Of a stretch of 9,069 bases of DNA, positions 6,543-9,069 are shown piece by piece. The stretch is from positions 1 through 9,069 of the forward strand of contig DASZSJ010000129.1 of the NCBI GenBank assembly GCA_035548675.1. Direction: 5' to 3'. This DNA comes from VRUE01 sp035548675. GTDB taxonomy: Bacteria; Actinomycetota; Thermoleophilia; Solirubrobacterales; 70-9. Position numbers and translations under genes: made by a program. The notes under the pieces are model-generated. The model searched no databases. It worked only from the letters and a program-made list of their open reading frames with translations, and was not told the origin of the DNA. Positions within the stretch are counted from its first letter, which is position 1, and every line of letters starts with the position of its first letter.

Positions 6543-6560
6543 AGAGAAAGGAGGTGGTCC
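6543..6560 (+). promoter_or_regulatory. Exceptionally long Shine-Dalgarno sequence within a hairpin
   Basis: AGAAAGGAGGTGGTC (6545-6559) can pair with essentially the whole 3' tail of 16S rRNA (GAUCACCUCCUUUCU), with only one G-U wobble; ordinary sites use 4-7 bases. The GG at 6553-6554 and the bases after it also pair with the upstream GGATCACC, which itself copies the 16S tail. Ribosome access could therefore be switched by this hairpin. The nearest in-frame start is the TTG at 6565, ten bases after GGAGG. Confidence 0.5.
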
Positions 6561-6564
6561 TAAC

Positions 6565-6609
6565 TTGATTCACATGCTTGAGGGGACTCTGGAGGTGCAG
6601 GGCCGCTAG
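6565..6609 (+). CDS. Possible 14-residue peptide
   Basis: A TTG start ten bases after the unusually long Shine-Dalgarno opens a frame encoding MIHMLEGTLEVQGR, ending at TAG 6607-6609. An ATG at 6574 is in the same frame but further from the site. The peptide has no signal or membrane character and no run of a single amino acid, so classic amino-acid attenuation is not indicated. The ribosome-binding site is the main support. The site could act without a product, or serve only to load a ribosome. Confidence 0.3.
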   Translation: MIHMLEGTLEVQGR

Positions 6610-6721
6610 GCGCCGCACTGGTTTGGGCGCCCGGTGGAATCCAACCCGGGCACCGGTGGGCGGGGAATGCCGGGATCAGTCCCACCCGGTCGCAGCTTCC
6701 ACGCCCGCTCCAAGCACCTGA

Positions 6722-6753
6722 GCAAGGGCCGCCCGCGGGCGGCCCTTGCGTTT
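6722..6753 (+). terminator. Strong intrinsic terminator
   Basis: GCAAGGGCCGCC (6722-6733) and GGCGGCCCTTGC (6738-6749) form a perfect 12-bp stem with a CGCG loop, followed by GTTTAG. The short U-run is on the plus strand only, so it best ends the putative small RNA. As a symmetric stem it might also slow the minus-strand aldo/keto reductase transcript, whose stop is 17 bases to the right. Confidence 0.7.
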
Positions 6754-6769
6754 AGAGGGGCGGCGGCGC

Positions 6770-7639
<870 letters not shown>

Positions 7640-7655
7640 TCGATCGTCTCCTTTG

Positions 7656-7689
7656 GTCGCTTGCCCGGAATTGTCGCTTGCCCGGAATT
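7656..7689. repeat. Perfect 17-bp tandem repeat in a divergent promoter
   Basis: GTCGCTTGCCCGGAATT occurs twice in direct succession (7656-7672 and 7673-7689) with no mismatch. The first copy begins 17 bases from the aldo/keto reductase ATG. The second supplies the TTGCCC -35-like hexamer for the VOC gene. A period of 17 bases is not a whole number of helix turns. It may be paired binding sites for a regulator or a recent local duplication. Confidence 0.75.
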
Positions 7690-7706
7690 ACCCGCTGGTC
7701 TAACGT
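7678..7706 (+). promoter_or_regulatory. Putative promoter of the VOC-family gene
   Basis: TTGCCC (7678-7683, 4 of 6) and TAACGT (7701-7706, a TANNNT-type -10) are 17 bases apart. Transcription would start near 7713, giving a leader of about 25 bases that includes the gene's GGAGG site. The -35 lies inside the second copy of the tandem repeat, so a protein bound to the repeat would affect it. Confidence 0.45.
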
Positions 7707-7738
7707 CGCAAGCGCCCCCGACCGGAACGGAGGAAACC

Positions 7739-8101
7739 ATGATCAGCAAGACCGACTTCATCGGCGTCCCCTCGACCGACGCCGAGCGGACCCGCCGCTT
7801 CTACGTCGAGACGCTGGGCCTGCGCCCGGACGAACACAGCCAGTACGAGTTCTGGGTCGGCGACACCTGCTTCGGCATCTGGGAGCCGGCGAAGATGGGG
7901 ATGGAGTTCGCGCCGCAGAAAAACGCGCATCCCGCCCTGCACGTCGAGGACGTCGCCGCGGCGCGGGCGGAGCTGGAGGCGAAGGGGGTCGAGTTCAACG
8001 GCGAGACCCTCGACACCGGCGTTTGCCACATGGCCCTCTTCAGCGATCCCGACGGCAACGACCTGATGCTGCACCACCGCTACGCGCCGTACGAGTCCTA
8101 G
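7739..8101 (+). CDS. VOC (glyoxalase/dioxygenase-fold) family protein
   Basis: A 120-residue protein with one vicinal-oxygen-chelate unit, built from two beta-alpha-beta-beta-beta modules. The first opens ISKTDFIGVPSTDAERTRRF, then YVETLGL (22-28). The second starts HPALHVEDVAAARAELEAKG and ends with HMALFSDPDGNDLMLHHRY (101-119), the normal closing motif of the family. Potential metal ligands include the histidines near 70-75 and 101 and an acidic residue in the last strand. Members range from glyoxalase-like enzymes to resistance proteins and binders, so no substrate is claimed. The ATG at 7739 has a good GGAGG five bases upstream. The stop is followed two bases later by a long hairpin. The divergent aldo/keto reductase makes carbonyl detoxification a reasonable guess. 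Confidence 0.88.
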   Translation: MISKTDFIGVPSTDAERTRRFYVETLGLRPDEHSQYEFWVGDTCFGIWEPAKMGMEFAPQKNAHPALHVEDVAAARAELEAKGVEFNGETLDTGVCHMALFSDPDGNDLMLHHRYAPYES

Positions 8102-8103
8102 AT

Positions 8104-8139
8104 GGTCGATTCCACGGCGGCCGCCGTGGAATCACGACC
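8104..8139 (+). terminator. Hairpin terminator after the VOC gene
   Basis: GATTCCACGGCGG (8108-8120) and its exact complement (8121-8133) form a perfect 26-base palindrome. GGTC/GACC (8104-8107 with 8136-8139) lengthens the stem past a 2-base bulge. It starts two bases after the VOC stop codon. No U-tract follows (TCTTCC), so this is a stem-only terminator of the type common in GC-rich actinobacteria, or a transcript-protecting hairpin. Confidence 0.5.
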
Positions 8140-8178
8140 TCTTCCGGCTCCAAGTGGGCGCGGTGCCCGGTGCTGGGT

Positions 8179-8252
8179 GCCGAGTGTTCGATTTGCCACC
8201 GTGTCGAGTGTGCACTTTGCCACCGTATATGTGGGTCAATCGAACACTCGGC
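8179..8252. repeat. 74-bp element with 15-bp terminal inverted repeats
   Basis: GCCGAGTGTTCGATT (8179-8193) is the exact inverted repeat of 8238-8252. Inside, a 22-base sequence recurs at 8181-8202 and 8205-8226 with three mismatches (24-base period), both copies ending TTTGCCACCGT. Inverted ends plus tandem internal subrepeats recall the multi-repeat ends of IS21-type insertion sequences or a MITE derived from one. There is no transposase here and no obvious target duplication. It separates the VOC gene from the convergent MocR gene. A transcriptional role as a bidirectional hairpin is also possible. Confidence 0.6.
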
Positions 8253-8276
8253 GGCGGGCGCGCCCAAAGTGCCGCC
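8250..8276 (-). terminator. Possible hairpin after the MocR gene
   Basis: GGCGGC (8250-8255) pairs with GCCGCC (8271-8276), and the interior contains the perfect palindrome GGGCGCGCCC (8256-8265). It begins one base beyond the MocR stop on the minus strand and overlaps the edge of the 74-bp element. No U-run follows. Weak support as a terminator. Confidence 0.3.
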
Positions 8277-8277
8277 C

Positions 8278-9069
8278 TCAGGCGGTGCGGGTCGCGGCCG
8301 CGGGGCGCAGCGCCGCGGCAACGGCCTCGGCTAGCCCGTCCGCTTCGTCCTCGCGCAGGGCGCTGGTCGTGACCCGGACCGCGCGCTCGCTGCGCAGGCG
8401 GAAGGGCGCGCCGGGCAGCACCGCCCAGCCGCGGGCGAGCAGCGACTGGACCACCGGCGCTTCCTCCGGTACCGGGATCCAGACCGCGATCCCGGCCGGG
8501 GCGGAGACCTCGATGCCGCGCTCGGCCAGGGCCGCGAGGAGGCGCTCGCGACGCGCCCGGTAGGTGGCCGCGGTGCGCTCGAGCCCCGCCCGCACCTCCG
8601 CGTCCGACCACATCGCGACGACCAGGTGCTGCAGCAGGTGGCTCACCCACTGCGGGCCGACGGCCTGGCGTCCGCGCAGGCGACTCAGCGTCTGCGCATC
8701 GCCGGCGAGGACCGCCAGGCGCAGATCGGGGCCGAGCGACTTGGCCAGCGAGAGGGCGGCGGCCCAGCGCTCGCGACCCGCGGTCAGGGTGAGCCGCGGC
8801 GCGTCGGCGATTGGGCCGAGGTGGTCGTCCTCGACCACCATCGCCCGCGGCGCCCGCGCGAGCACCGCGCGCAGCTCGGCCGCCCGCGCGGCGTCGAGCG
8901 AGGCGCCGGTCGGGTTCTGCCCGCGCGGGTTGAGGACGACCGCCGCGGCGCCCTCGGCGAGGGCGGCGGCGAGGTCGTCGGGGCGCATGCCCCGCTCGTC
9001 GATCGGCACCGGTCGCAGGGCGAGGCCGAGCGAGCGCAGCAGGTCGAAGAGGCCAGCGAAGCCGGGGTC
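8278..9069 (-). CDS. MocR-type regulator / PLP aminotransferase-fold protein (N-terminus outside window)
   Basis: The last 263 residues of a gene that enters from the right edge; the frame stays open to 9069, so internal GTG/ATG codons are not the start. The first visible residues, DPGFAGLFDLLRSLGL, match the middle of MocR-family proteins, which join a GntR DNA-binding domain to a class I aminotransferase fold. PLP-binding features are present: NPRGQNPTG (47-55), the acidic EDDH (80-83), the Schiff-base lysine K110 in SLAKSLGPDLRLAVLAGD, and R117. The C-terminal small domain is complete (GIEVSAPAGIAVWIPVP, GWAVLPGAPFRL). Such proteins sense PLP or amino-acid compounds and control vitamin B6, GABA or transport genes. 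The expected HTH domain is not visible, so a plain aminotransferase remains possible. It is convergent with the VOC gene. Confidence 0.82.
   Translation of the reverse strand, partial: DPGFAGLFDLLRSLGLALRPVPIDERGMRPDDLAAALAEGAAAVVLNPRGQNPTGASLDAARAAELRAVLARAPRAMVVEDDHLGPIADAPRLTLTAGRERWAAALSLAKSLGPDLRLAVLAGDAQTLSRLRGRQAVGPQWVSHLLQHLVVAMWSDAEVRAGLERTAATYRARRERLLAALAERGIEVSAPAGIAVWIPVPEEAPVVQSLLARGWAVLPGAPFRLRSERAVRVTTSALREDEADGLAEAVAAALRPAAATRTA

Larger units (their letters stand above)
6535..6754 (+). ncRNA. Putative structured small RNA / leader-peptide transcript
   Basis: A plus-strand unit inferred from ordered structure in a gap between two minus-strand genes. First is a hairpin, GGATCACC (6535-6542) paired with GGTGGTCC (6553-6560), whose loop and 3' arm carry a 15-nt complement of the 16S rRNA tail. 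A 14-codon TTG ORF follows at 6565. Next are hairpin GCCCGG/CCGGGC (6629-6634 with 6646-6651, inner TGG/CCA), hairpin ACCGGTGGG/CCCACCCGGT (6652-6660 with 6681-6690, one bulge), and a strong terminator (6722-6749). No plus-strand gene lies downstream, so this is not a leader of an annotated gene. I could not identify its promoter or name a known RNA family. The exact 5' end is uncertain. Confidence 0.45.

Overview
The window is very GC-rich DNA with strong G/C bias at third codon positions. It carries a ferredoxin-type sulfite reductase of the actinobacterial kind, a MocR-type regulator, several genes lacking a Shine-Dalgarno site, and terminators with poor U-tracts. This points to an actinobacterium, and the style of the proteins and the REP-like repeats would suit a soil Thermoleophilia/Solirubrobacterales lineage. 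That placement is inference from style only; there is no marker gene here.

Layout. Positions 1-310 hold no gene but are dense in inverted repeats, including a 149-bp element with 25-bp perfect inverted arms around three REP-like hairpin units. Positions 311-2194 (minus) encode a siroheme/[4Fe-4S] nitrite/sulfite reductase, most like assimilatory sulfite reductase. Upstream of it are two adjacent perfect palindromes and a 66-residue conserved-looking hypothetical gene (2288-2488, minus). That small gene is divergent from a plus-strand pair with an 8-bp overlap: a DHA2-family 14-TM exporter (2551-4020) and a MarR-family regulator (4013-4507). A MarR-like operator sits between the divergent starts, so the pair looks like a self-regulated efflux module that may also control the small gene.

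Convergent with marR is a gene for a secreted protein of unknown function with a possible (beta/alpha) barrel (4526-5791, minus). Upstream of that gene lies one for a DHFR/RibD-like reductase (5900-6469, minus). The gap 6470-6769 is the most unusual non-coding stretch. It has a near-perfect, 15-nt complement of the 16S rRNA 3' tail inside a hairpin, a 14-codon TTG-start ORF, two further hairpins, and a strong 12-bp GC hairpin followed by TTT on the plus strand. I read it as an independent plus-strand small RNA or leader-peptide unit, since the next gene is on the other strand.

The right part holds an aldo/keto reductase (6770-7639, minus) divergent from a small VOC/glyoxalase-like protein (7739-8101, plus); the shared promoter region contains a perfect 17-bp tandem repeat. 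After a hairpin terminator, 8179-8252 is a 74-bp element with 15-bp perfect terminal inverted repeats and an internal 24-bp-period direct repeat, resembling a non-autonomous mobile element or a relic insertion-sequence end. The window ends inside a MocR-type (GntR-aminotransferase) gene whose N-terminal part is off the right edge (8278 to >9069, minus).

Taken together this is mostly ordinary chromosomal metabolism (sulfur assimilation, efflux, small redox enzymes). The unexplained signals are in the intergenic gaps.
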